Below, in pieces: positions 39,601 through 50,102 of a stretch of 50,919 nucleotides of DNA; position 1 is the first letter of the stretch, and every line of letters starts with the position of its first letter. Source of the DNA: Fragilaria crotonensis (taxonomy: Eukaryota; Bacillariophyta; Fragilariophyceae; Fragilariales; Fragilariaceae); the NCBI GenBank assembly GCA_022925895.1, contig JAKSYS010000460.1:1-50919 (forward strand), in the 5' to 3' direction. Under the pieces are notes generated by a model. It was not told the DNA's origin, did no database searches, and worked only from the letters and a program-made list of their open reading frames with translations. The translations under genes and the position numbers were made by a program.

Positions 39601-40923
39601 CCACCTGCGAGCCTTCTTGCTAATTGGTGATGTACTGCGACTTTCGTATGGAGGCTTTTGAGGTGGCGGAGGCCTCTCATAGTCGTATGCTCGAGGTGAC
39701 GACCACGGTGGTAAATCTGGCTGGTAACCACTGGAATGATAAGGCGGCGGGTAACCATAGCCCGGCGGGGGAACTCCGGGAGATGGACCACTGTAGTATC
39801 CTGCTGGAGGGTGGTTCTGTGTGTAGCCTGGGGGTGGAGAAGCCCTGTACCTGTAAATGTTTCGGTTGTACGAAGGAGACCCTCTCTCAGGAGGTCTCCT
39901 ATGCGCTTTCGGGTCTCTAGGAGGGGATCCAGTATCGAAGCTGCCAAGATCAAGGATGGGCGGACCAAAATAGTCATCGTTGGTCATCAAATCCAAATCA
40001 CCATGGCTGTATCCGGATGAGTCTAATTTCATGGTTTCACTTGAACGTCCTTGTTGCCCAGCTGCTCTGGAATCTCGATCCTGATAAATTGTGAGTTGCA
40101 GTCGAATTAGTGGTTTATCAATCAGAGTTGAGCAATCGTGCCAATGGCATCGAAGAGCATACAAAATCATCGCAAGTAGAAATGAAGGAGACATGGTGAA
40201 TACATGAGGTCCATAACGATTCGTGAGACGCGATGGTGAGTGGAATATAGGAGGAAGGCAATGGTGAGAACAATCATAGGATGCTAAGCAAACGAGATAG
40301 CAATCGGATTGGAGGCCAAAACTGACGCTCTGCGTAGAAATGCACCAGCGTCTCAATGTGAGCACAACGGTAACCACGACTGTTCCAGCTACGATGATGT
40401 GAATCCAACTGACTTGGTCATCATAGTTTTTATGGATTGCAGACGTGTCTTGACTCCGGCTCGATTTGTGACCAAAACATAGTCATGACAGTTTTGAGTC
40501 ACCTTCAACAATATAGAGAAGTAATTAGGTGCGCATGCCGCCCAAACCGTGTAAAGGACGCGCTAGGAAACGAGTCGCAGTGATCATACGCACCTGAGAA
40601 TAGGAATGGCCCGTATGGATTGGACTGGATCTAGGTTGCATTGATGCGGACGTTGATTCTCGACTTCTGCTCCATTGGCTGTTACGGGTCGGACTTAGAA
40701 TCTTCTTCGCAGTCGACGGTTTTTGTTTACTTCTTCTGGACGTCAAAGGTGACGGGGGCTGGAACGCACTATTCTTAACGTTCTCCTTGTCTAGTGATTC
40801 AGACCTTTCTGTCTTGCTTTCAGTCTGAGTCGCATCATTGGAGCACGCTGTTGCGTCGATGATCATGCCACTTGACAACGATGAAGATGGGGGTCGACTC
40901 TTACTCCTTGTGCGATGAGGCAT
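36674..40923 (-). CDS. Tesmin/TSO1-like CXC-domain protein with C-terminal F-box
   Basis: Exons on the minus strand: 40923..40594, 40080..39523, 39441..38171, 38097..37946, 37883..36674; introns of about 513, 81 (optional, in frame), 73 and 62 nt, all GT-AG. About 1,170 residues. The N-terminal half is Pro/Ser/Tyr-rich and disordered. Two CXC (CRC) zinc-cysteine modules follow: CNCKKSKCLKLYCECF then CDGCNCNDC (about 38449-38350), and CKCKRSECLKKYCE joined by splicing to CFQAGVMCGNKCKC, then VDC. These bind AT-rich CHR-type promoter elements in LIN54/TSO1 proteins of DREAM-type cell-cycle repressors. The C-terminus reads as an F-box (FSFLSNDEIYNAGLVCKQW then ELW). One frame slip at the T6 run 39059-39064 needs one base added. 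The splice inside the second CXC module is certain, because its cysteines are completed only that way. Confidence 0.8.
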
Positions 40924-42312
40924 TTGCGAGCAGTTTTGAATTCGAGAAACGTGCCTGCAGCAAAAACTGCAAACTACGACGTCAAAAGACTCCCAATCAG
41001 AAGCAAAAGCAACTACGGAAGCAGAAGGTAGTTTCTGATCGTCGCCCCCTTCGTAACTGATCAGCAAACACACCTCTAAATCTGGATGTAGTGCAGCAAC
41101 TGGCCCCAGTAATCCCCCCTTAAAAATCTCTTGACAGCCTCAATAATGTTCCTGTCGTAATGTGGATATAATCTTCAACTCCCACGGCATCAACAACCTC
41201 GCGTAGGGTTTCTAGATGGCGCCTTTGTTGGAAATGTTGCACCAACGAGGAAACTCGGACTTCCATCAAGTTGGAACAGAGACTTTGGCGACGCAGAGGT
41301 AGCTTACTACGGAAAAAGTCGACGAATACGGCGGGAAAACATGGCGCGGATCCAATTGAGCCCTGTTTCCACAAGACTCCATGATATGTTTTTAATACAT
41401 TTCTGTAGCTTGATATCCGCCAACGGAGGGAATGCGATGAATTTGACAGATTTTGACCTCACCCACTCTTATTCCAAAGTAAGCAATTAAATTCAAATTT
41501 GTGGGATAGAGCTTAAATCCCGCTCTATGTTGGACATTGGCGGTACTTTTCGTAGGTTGATTTCTACTTAGTAACCGTTGGATCTTATTTTTGGCGAAGA
41601 ATGCTATGATTGTATTTAGATCTGTATAAGATAAGGAAAACATGTACATCGTAGGTCACGGTTCAAGGGCCATCGATCACGGACCACACAAGGGACGTCA
41701 TGAAATTTCGCGCACCCTACTCAAGAGGTGCAAAAAGGGAGGGAACAGGGCCGAACACACAACGCAACAGTGTAAGTAGAATTACTTGCACCATCAGGTA
41801 CTGTACATGAAGTACAGTCGCACGTTGCTGGTTGCGGGTAGAATTTCGTCTACTAGTAGTAGTAGTAACAGTAGTACCGTTCAACTTTTAGTCCGGTACT
41901 ACTACCAGTACCACAATTCCTAATTCCTTGTGACCTCACTGTACTCTTGTAATCGTTGCACTCAGTATGGTACTCCAGTACTTGTATTCCGTAATATATG
42001 TATGTCAGTATGTTAGCACCTTTATGTACGACAGTAGAAGAGATCGGTACCAGTGTACAAGTACCTGGTATGCCTGGTACTGTACTGTAGATTCCGAAAT
42101 TGATTTTGAATATGGCTCATAACCGCACCCCTTCACCAATCGAATTTCACTCTACGCAACACTTTCTGAGTCGAGAGTCTACTCTCTACTCTCTACTCTA
42201 CTAGAGAGAGGACAAGTAGAGTTGAGAGGCGAGAGGCGCGAGACCAAGACGAGGTGGCAAGTGACAAGACTCGGTTCATTCTTCACTAACTGAAATACCG
42301 AAGCAGCGAACC
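40924..42312. other. Intergenic gap, strongly GTAC-rich at 41798-42090
   Basis: Divergent promoter space between the CXC gene and RIO2. Short reverse ORFs at 41120-41374 and 41392-41649 have no recognisable domain. The stretch 41798-42087 has 15 GTAC words in 290 bp. A TCTACTC/GAGAG-rich stretch (42175-42240) lies just before RIO2. Confidence 0.5.
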
Positions 42313-44016
42313 ATGAAGCTCGATCCCACAGTGTTGAGGAACATGAACCGCCAAGACTTTCGAGTTTTGGCGGCTGTTGAAACAGGCATGAAATCCCATG
42401 AGCTTGTACCGGCTCCTTTGATTGCGTCCATCGCCAATCTTCGTCACGGAGGGAGTGCTAAGGTTCTGTCAACCCTGTTGCGTGACAAGCTGCTATCCCA
42501 TGACAGAAGCTGTGGCTATGACGGATATCGCTTGACGACGTCGGGGTATGATATCATGGCACTGGAGAATCTGAAAGCCAGAGGAATAGTGGCTGCACTC
42601 GGTGATAAGATTGGAACAGGGAAGGAGTCGGATGTGTACCTGGCTGCGACTCCCGACGGCAAGCAGGTTGTTCTCAAGTTTCATCGATTGGGAAGAACGT
42701 CGTTCCGTGATGTTAAAAAGAAGCGAGACTACTTCAACGTTAATGCTGTATCCAAGAATAGGAAGGGAGTGGCTACTTTTCATCAACAACCAAACTCATG
42801 GTTGTTTTTGAGTCGAATTTCGGCCTTAAAGGAATATGCCTTTATGAAGGCCTTGCATGAAGTGGGCTATCCTACCCCTCAACCTGTGGGTCATAATCGT
42901 CACATTGTTGCAATGGGCTTAGTCCGTGGGGTTCCTCTCTACCAAGTCCACGTCAACCGCGTCTCCGCCGAACAAGCCGAATCCATCTTCCAGCAGAGCA
43001 CTGCGTTGGCATCTCGTCTCGGTGCCCACGGGCTGGTACATTGTGATCTGAACGAGTTCAACCTAATGGTTGACCTCAGCGGAATTCAAAATACAATCGC
43101 CGATGACAACGATGTGGCAGAACACTACGTTCGGCACTCGGGTATGTCAGTAGTGAGCCAGGGGGCACTCAGTGCACACGGACCGTTGCAAAAACATCAA
43201 TTTGACGGCACTGGCGAGATTGTCACTGAGGCACCTCCCGAACCAAAAGAGTTCTTGGAAAATGGCGAGCCCAAGCCCACTGTCACGCTGATTGATTTTC
43301 CGCAAATGGTTAGCACTCGTCATCCGAATGCGAAAGAATTGTATGACCGTGATTTGAATTGCTTGAAGCGATTTTTTGTCACGAAGCTTAAGTGTGTTCC
43401 CGAGCAGGGATGGGATGAATTGATCCCAAAATGGGAGGACGTGATAAAGTCACAGGACGGCGAAAGGATTGCTGCATTAGACGACGAATCCACGTGCGAG
43501 GGATCCAAACTACAGGTTCGACTTGACGAAGAACTCCAGGCTAGTGGATATTCAGAAAACGACTCCAATCGGGATATGGAACTTTATTACTACCACCGAG
43601 ATCCCGCCCGAGGTCTTTGCCAGATTAGAGATGTTGAAGAAGAAGATTCAGATCAAGATGATCGAGGTGACGAGGAGGGATCGGTCGAAGGAGGACACGA
43701 CGTCGCAGCTGAGATCCTCGAGTCTCAACCTTCAAGTTACCCTGGCCTCGGAACGGAAGTTCCTGACATTGATGACGACTCGATTGAGTCGGAGAAAGGG
43801 ATGGCCATACCAGTGTTCAATTTGCTGGATGACGAGCAAAGGTCAGTCTTTACATCTCAGACCCGTGCGATGGCGGAAGAGAAGGCCAGGGCTCGTGTTC
43901 GCATGCACTTAGAGGAGCGCAAGAAGAAGTCTAGTCGAAAGAGTGCATTTCAGTCACGCAACAACAACAAGACTTTCGTCAAGGGCAAGCGTGTGTACGA
44001 TGATTTGAAATTCTAA
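42313..44016 (+). CDS. RIO2: RIO2 atypical protein kinase (40S ribosome maturation)
   Basis: 567 residues, single exon, ATG at 42313, TAA at 44014. It starts with the RIO2-specific winged helix (MKLDPTVLRNMNRQDFRVLA through GYRLTTSGYDIMAL). The RIO kinase core follows: Gly-loop region KIGTGKESDVYLA, VLKFHRLGRTSFR with the catalytic Lys, hinge AMGLVRGVPL, catalytic HCDLNEFN (about residues 243-250) and metal-binding IDFPQM (about residue 327). There is a ~45-residue insertion between the HCDLNEFN and IDFPQM motifs. The C-terminal third is acidic and then basic (EEERKKKSSRKSAF). RIO2 is an ATPase/kinase acting in late cytoplasmic 40S maturation. All key residues are present. Confidence 0.93.
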   Translation: MKLDPTVLRNMNRQDFRVLAAVETGMKSHELVPAPLIASIANLRHGGSAKVLSTLLRDKLLSHDRSCGYDGYRLTTSGYDIMALENLKARGIVAALGDKIGTGKESDVYLAATPDGKQVVLKFHRLGRTSFRDVKKKRDYFNVNAVSKNRKGVATFHQQPNSWLFLSRISALKEYAFMKALHEVGYPTPQPVGHNRHIVAMGLVRGVPLYQVHVNRVSAEQAESIFQQSTALASRLGAHGLVHCDLNEFNLMVDLSGIQNTIADDNDVAEHYVRHSGMSVVSQGALSAHGPLQKHQFDGTGEIVTEAPPEPKEFLENGEPKPTVTLIDFPQMVSTRHPNAKELYDRDLNCLKRFFVTKLKCVPEQGWDELIPKWEDVIKSQDGERIAALDDESTCEGSKLQVRLDEELQASGYSENDSNRDMELYYYHRDPARGLCQIRDVEEEDSDQDDRGDEEGSVEGGHDVAAEILESQPSSYPGLGTEVPDIDDDSIESEKGMAIPVFNLLDDEQRSVFTSQTRAMAEEKARARVRMHLEERKKKSSRKSAFQSRNNNKTFVKGKRVYDDLKF

Positions 44017-45554
44017 GGTTCAGTTCTCTTTTCAGGGGCTTGCAATCGTTCCTTCATCCTCAAGGCTGAAGGCAGTGAATCGGAAGTATAAATAAACTTT
44101 GCATCGATCTACGGTACGCTGGAGCTCGTTGGAGCACACCTTATCAACGTCGATCGAAGTAAGTGTCAGTGAGATTGAGGATCCGATTATGAGTCTGAGG
44201 TGCTGAAAAGTGCGTTCGATACGGATGTTGCAGACATGATGTTGTGTTACTCCCTGCCGTTCGACAGCGTTATGAACCTTGGGATCGCAAATAGCTCAGC
44301 CGACATGTTAGAAGATCTGAAACTGTGGGAGGGCATTTGAGCTACGATGGAAACACCGCGTCAAGCATCCTTGGGCCAGACGGTTCCGGCCGTTTTTCCT
44401 GCCAGACTTTCCATCTACTGGAGTCTTGACAGGTACGCGCAGTCCAAGACAAGGTATGGACTACGTTTAGACTGTTGAACATCGAAGTAAAATCCTTATA
44501 AAAGAATCACTGTAATAAAAAAGCGAGCTCACCATTTGTTACGGCAAGAAAGTTACAGCTAGTGCCCTAAGCTTGTCTCGTGGTCAGCCGCAAAATCCGT
44601 GTTTACTCCTGGGAGGTCCGGTAAAATGACGTTTCTTCTCGTAGCTTCTACATGCAATTAATACCAAGCAGAGGTGCGTGGCCGGACCTTCCTGCAGTCG
44701 CTAGCCTCTAAGCCGCCCACGTGCATAGACAGAGGTGCGTCTCCAAACGCCCCCGCTGTCAATATGGCGCTTGAGCCTTGACAGGCTTATGCCATCGCAG
44801 CGAAGGCATGGACAACAACTCTTTCGTACGACGTCGCAGCAAATGCTTGTCAAAAGAAGCGCGGGAACAGGAACTTGTAGCCAGCTGTACACTAGGTACA
44901 GCATTGGCATTTTATCTTGCTACCAAGCCAGTCCTGCCCACACGACGCTCAAGTCTCGTCACTAAATATAATATGACCTCCCAGCAAAAGCACGGACAAC
45001 GACTATTCCGTTCAACATCGCAGCAAAGAGCATCGGCAAAAGGTTGTGTATGCAAGGTGCTTGTGAAGGAACCACAGGAATAACTAGACAGTTCTCCTTT
45101 TGTTACGGCAATGAAACTTCATCCAGTAACCATGCCTGTTCAACTACAGGGCGCTAGAGTCTTGCCAGGACTATGTGCCCAACGCGCAAAGTATTTGTAG
45201 CTAGTTTTTAAGGGGGTAATAATTGTAGACTATAAAAGTTATGAGACTGATCAACAACAAGTTGAGATCAGTCCCATCCCTGGTGGGATTGAACTGATCC
45301 TCTTGGATTACCTAGGAGACTCAGTGAGTCTCCAGGAGTTGTCAACCAGTTCTCATTTCTACTGGTTACTCACTTAATGTGTACGGTTGTACTGTTGTAC
45401 AGGGCCTGTGCTCTACTGTTGCACTGTACTATTGTATTACTAGCCTACCGGTATATCCAAGTACTATACATGGCCATTGTATTGTAGTATCATACTGGAT
45501 ACCAGGTACTAGTAATTTTAGTATACTGTGTGGCACTAGTGTCTATTTGACATT
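44017..45554. other. Non-coding gap with diverged dispersed repeats
   Basis: No gene. Two related ~60-bp segments lie at about 44795-44858 and 44982-45045, sharing GGACAAC, CGCAGCAAA and CAAAAG. A third, weaker relative is near 46855-46915, and a CTACCAAGCCAGTCCTG-type word at 44920 recurs as TTACCAAGCCTGTCCTG at 46960. These look like remnants of an old repeat. A GTAC-rich tract occupies 45380-45540. Confidence 0.45.
45245..45333. repeat. Cluster of hairpin-forming inverted repeats
   Basis: GATCAGT (about 45265-45271) pairs with ACTGATC (about 45293-45299) around an inner TCCCA/TGGGA pair. Next comes GGAGACTCA (45315-45323) with TGAGTCTCC (45325-45333), a 9-bp perfect arm with a 1-nt centre. 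It could be a structured transcript or a terminator-like feature; no known RNA family was recognised. Confidence 0.5.
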
Positions 45555-46780
45555 TGTCTTTAATTAAAGATAATTCTTTAATTAAAGACACATTTGAGCC
45601 TACCCCGAAATGGGCCTTCCCTACACATTCATCGAAAGCCGTGATCACCATCGTGTTCAGCAGAGTCTTAAACCCCTTGGCACATATGGGTTTGCTTTAA
45701 CTCCCACCATAACAGGGGTAACATCACTGCAACGAAGGAGGGAGGCATGATTTTTTCTCGATTTTCCTCAGTTTTCACGACTCACAAAATTACGTAGAAT
45801 ATATACCAAAGCCAACGACAGATGGCCGTTTTATTACACATTTTGACCCCATGGTTAGAGCATGCTCATGTCATTTTCAACGGAAAGTGAAATTACCATT
45901 GTGTTCATTATCCTTTTTAACGTGGGGGCCATATGGGGTGTTTGGCTTAATTTCAAGAATTTGACGAGCAACTGCGACCGTAATAAGATGTCCAACAGGG
46001 GAAAAAACCGCTTAAAAGTCACGTAGAATTTGTACCATCCCTACGACAGTTTGCGTCACATATTGGCACTATGATTTGGTCATGTTCCTTTCACATTCGA
46101 CTGAAAGTGAGGACACCGTTGTATTCGGGATGTTTTAAATAGTGGGGCATATCAGGCGAGGTTTGTCTAATCTTCAATTTGTACAGTACGTGTCCAGCAG
46201 CATCGACTTGAAAAGACTCCAGCAGCAAAAACACCGTGCAAAACTCACGTAGAATGTATACCATGCACCAGCACAAATTGCTGATTCATGACACATGTTG
46301 ACCCTACGGTTATGTCATGCTCTTATCACATTCAATTGAAACCACGTTAACCTTCGTGTTCAGCATACATTGAAACGTGGAGGGGCATATGGAATGTTTG
46401 ACTTAGCTTTAAGTATTCAAGCAGCAGCATCGCATGGAAACAAGGAGCTCCAACGGTTTCTTTTTACAAAACTCACGTAGAAGACATACCGTAGTCCACG
46501 ACAGATTGCCAAGTGCCTGAGAGTGGCGAATTGCTGAATAAAAAATCAGATGTAAACATTGCCACCAACATATCTGCATGTCATGATGAAAAAAGAAGTG
46601 GATTGAAAGGTTCTCATTACGTGTATAGGTGTCTGTTTATTGTGTTCTTGATGTTTGCAATACACCATGGCCCATGTCGAATTTCTAGTTGCCCGTAGTA
46701 CTAATTCTACTGGAGCCGGTCTTGCAAACGTACGAAAAATGGTGTCTTTAATTAAAGATAAATCAGTCTTTAATTAAAGA
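45555..46780. repeat. About 228-bp diverged tandem array bounded by TTTAATTAAAGA doublets
   Basis: The word ACGTAGAA with flanking CTCAC...ATACC recurs at 45792, 46021, 46247 and 46475 (spacings 229, 226, 228). Other shared blocks are CACATnTTGACCC, GTGTTCA and GGGGCATATGG, in the same order in each unit. Each end has a double TCTTTAATTAAAGA: 45555-45590 (a 16-bp-arm palindrome) and 46743-46780. No coding potential. Confidence 0.7.
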
Positions 46781-47098
46781 TAGAGCCCTGGTAAATAGAC
46801 AACTAGGCTAAAGGTACATGCAGTGTACTGGCACTATGTCCTGCAAGCGAAATCATGGACAATGACTATGCTCTACGCTGCTCGACATGGAACCAAAAGC
46901 AAACGAGAGAGGCACAGTAACAGATAGGAAGTTCTAAATGTGTTGAAATTGCAGCTGGTTACCAAGCCTGTCCTGTCCACATGGTTTGTTGTTGTCGAAC
47001 AAGATGTCGCGCACTTCAATAAATACTTCATTCCTCGTCGTCAAGCAGGCGGTTTCTTCTTCTTGTCAAATTGCCTCTTCAACGCTAAATGCAGCTCC
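46781..47098. other. Short non-coding gap
   Basis: Contains the third copy of the dispersed repeat noted at 44.8 kb (about 46855-46915 and 46955-46985). No gene seen. Confidence 0.4.
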
Positions 47099-48641
47099 TC
47101 ATCTGCACCGCACGGGCGATGGTATAGTCGTGGTCGCTGCGGAAGGTTCATCGATTGGAGAAACCCCGTCGCACACTGTACAGTATAGAAGTTGGGCGGA
47201 CGAATCAACTTGAAGAACCGTTTGGCATCCAGGACATTGAACAAGATTGCTTTTCCCAGAGCGATGGCGGCTAGAGTGCTCCTGTTGTTGCGAACGAGTA
47301 GTTTCTTCGACCGTACAGCACGCACGACTTATCGTCATCGGGCTTTGACGTCTTTGACGACTTCGAGCCCCTCGGACGGAGTTGATGCGTTTCTATCCCG
47401 CGCGCCTTGAGTGACGCAGTATTCGACGCCGAAGGATTCTTTGTAGATGCAAATGCTGCTTGCTTGGAGGACGATAGTGCATCCGTACTTCGGGGGTTGG
47501 CATATGCCCTGCGCTGGAAACCATAAGCCTCGACGGGTGATCCTGATGGTTCCGGCAAACGCGATCCGTCCCAGGTGGCCATTTTCGATGAAGATCCGTT
47601 AGACCCTTCAGCTCTTCCATGGATTGAGGAACTTTCACAGCTAATTCGACTGCGTAGTCGCTCCTCTTCAATCTGCTTCATGATTCGATGTTGCTCTGCA
47701 ATCACAGCAGGGTCGGTGCAGTCGATACTATCAAGCTCTGCCCTGCTCGACGCGCTCGCCATTCGATGAGGGCTTGAATCTTGACACTCAGATGCACTTT
47801 TCTCACGGGATGATGCTGACGAGGAGGCGAGAGATTCTCGACAGAATTGGAGGTGCTGCGATGATGGCTGTGATGTTAAGGATGTAACAGCGTCATCTTC
47901 AGTTCTATCACCTTTGAAATTGACATCATGTGATGATTCTTTGGGTCCAGCTTTAGACGCCGGTCTCTGTTTACCTTGATCGTCGCGTATCTGTCTCATG
48001 ATAGTATGTTGTTGCAGGATAAGGTCTCTGCTTTCAGGTGTTTGAAGCATGATATCCCAGGACAACTCAACTATTTGTGATAGCCCGATGGACGAATCTT
48101 GATCATCTTCAATTCGCGTTTCCGGCGCGTATGGATTTGCGATGTCATCCTGCTGTTCGCTTCTACTGCGTCTGAGATGAAGCCCTGCGTACCCGTTGAG
48201 GATTGACTTGACGTTGCGGATGACGATGATACTGAGTTTGGCGATGTTTCGAAGCTCGTTCCAAGAGCGATTGACTCTGACTTTGATTGTGATTGCTTCG
48301 CGAATCGCTTCCTTTGAATTCTAACGCATTCGATTCCTTCCCTACCTTCGTCGATTCGTGTTCGCGGACCTTACCGCTTAACCATGGAAGCGGGGTGTCT
48401 TTTCCACATGTTCCGCCTTCTGTTTTATAGGATGTCATTTGATGGAACGATTTGATCGTTTGATGGCCCCACCAAAAAGTAATTTGAACTGAAGCCCGAC
48501 TCGGGCATGAGGAAACCTTTCAACACATTTTTGACTACCTGGTTCCACCCAGCGGGCAACAGTTTCACTTTTCTCATACGCTTCAGTCGTATGCACGAAC
48601 CTCTCGAGGATGTATGCCTTCCGTGTATCATAAATGTCCAT
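47099..48641 (-). CDS. Hypothetical Ser-rich protein with C-terminal zinc ribbon, frames disrupted
   Basis: ATG at 48641 (MDIYDTRKAYILERFVHTTE) opens a well-composed start, but the coding signal then moves between frames near 48480-48440, near 48170 and near 47340, ending at the TGA at 47099-47101. Introns or indels must join the pieces; I could not settle which. The middle (48110-47350) is Ser/Gln-rich and carries two copies of a short helical motif, LILQQHTIMRQI and VIAEQHRIMKQI, about 100 residues apart. The last ~40 residues hold a C-x2-C...C-x2-C ribbon (CPGCQTVLQVDSSAQLLYC then C), similar to LSD1-type or other small zinc ribbons. Function unknown. The strand is supported by the ribbon and the repeated motif. 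Confidence 0.5.
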
Positions 48642-50102
48642 TTTGACAATACAGCGTATTTACTACCAGGTACAAGTACCAGGAATAATACACACTTCCT
48701 GCCTAAACAGGTATGATACTGTACCTTGATGTTTTCATCAAGTGTGAATCAGGACCAAATCGACCTTTGTGAATCTCTGAGGTCGGTTAAAGCGACATCA
48801 CATTTCCGGACCGCAAGACCCATCCCCATCCCCGATCCCCCGCACGCCGCGTCCCGTACTCGTATTAGAGGGGTTCTGCGGTGCTGCTCGCCAATGCAGG
48901 AACACAGGTATGTATAGACATTGAAGTGTGTCTGAGATGTCTTTATGACTTTCTCAACGATTGGAGGTGAGCGATTCCAGATGACATATCTTTTGCTGCG
49001 TTGCTTCGTTTTGTCATACCGGTAATCGGAGTATGTTTCCACTCGAGTCTTTGGGACATCCGGAAAATCCCGGCTTTTCCTTGTACTGGATACTCTAAAT
49101 AAGTACTCTGAGTATTTGAGGGCTACTGGAGAACATACTATATAAACTAATACAGGAAGCAGATGTGTTTCCGGAGGTCCTTGATTCTTGATTCCTGATT
49201 ACTTGGTACTCGTACAGTTGTAGATGGTACAAGTACAAGGTATGTACTCGTGAAGATTGATCTGAGCATCACATCCGGAATACCAGAAATCGTGGTCGAC
49301 AATACGTCACGATGCGCGACTGACTTAGATGGAAAACAGAATGCATCAGATCGTGGTTCCTCTCTCTCTACTAGCTAGTACTCGTAGTACAAGTAGAAAC
49401 TGTTGTTCGAAGGTCGAATGAAAGTGCATACAGCATACATTACCTAAAACACTGGAGTACTGTGGTTCTCAGTTATCAGTACGGAGTGCAGTACTAGCTA
49501 GTAGTACTACTCACTAATTAGGTATGCATACAAGTACTCGGAGTATGCATATGACATATGTAGAAATGTGATTCAAATATGTATGTCATACTCGGAGTAC
49601 TTGTACAATGTATGTTGTACTACCGTACCAGGTAGTACCCTGGTACTCTAGAGTTTCCACTACTTCGTCGATTCCCTTCATGCTCAAGTCACCTCACCAA
49701 GGCATCAAGCCATGGAGCTGTGGAGCCACTTCGACACATGACAATGATTGAATCAGGTATGCAATATGCAGGAAAATAACTTTGACTCTATCACCTTGAT
49801 AGAACTCTGGCACTTCCACGGAGTGTAAGGCGGAATCCCTTGCCGGAAATCCCAAAATAATCCGGTTATTGAACGTATAAGAATGGGAAGTCATCGCAAG
49901 CTGGTGTTATTGTTTATGGCATAATTGTTGGTCTCATATTAATTTCCCCATTTATGCTACATGAACCTTGACCGGGGCCTACTCAAATTGTACCCAATTT
50001 GAGAAAACGTTTTCATCTAGAATGTGTCCTTTGTCGCAAACTTAACACTGTGCTACCAATACGGCGACTGCACGTGAGCGTCGCATATCATTACAGACGT
50101 TT
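48642..50102. other. Intergenic gap, strongly GTAC-rich at 49200-49660
   Basis: No gene seen on either strand; ORFs at 48749-49042 and 49694-49894 look random. I counted 18 GTAC words between 49203 and 49658. A CCCATCCCC-rich stretch is near 48820-48840. Confidence 0.5.

Noticed and set aside
40081..40377. Open reading frame upstream of CXC-protein exon 2
   Set aside because: It lies within the ~513-nt intron; the sequence before the acceptor at 40081 is Cys/Leu/His-rich and unlike the disordered protein on either side, and exon 1 (40923..40594) joins exon 2 in phase.
45255..45300. tRNA-like TpsiC arm on the minus strand (GTTCAATCCC)
   Set aside because: No acceptor stem, D arm or anticodon arm can be folded around it.
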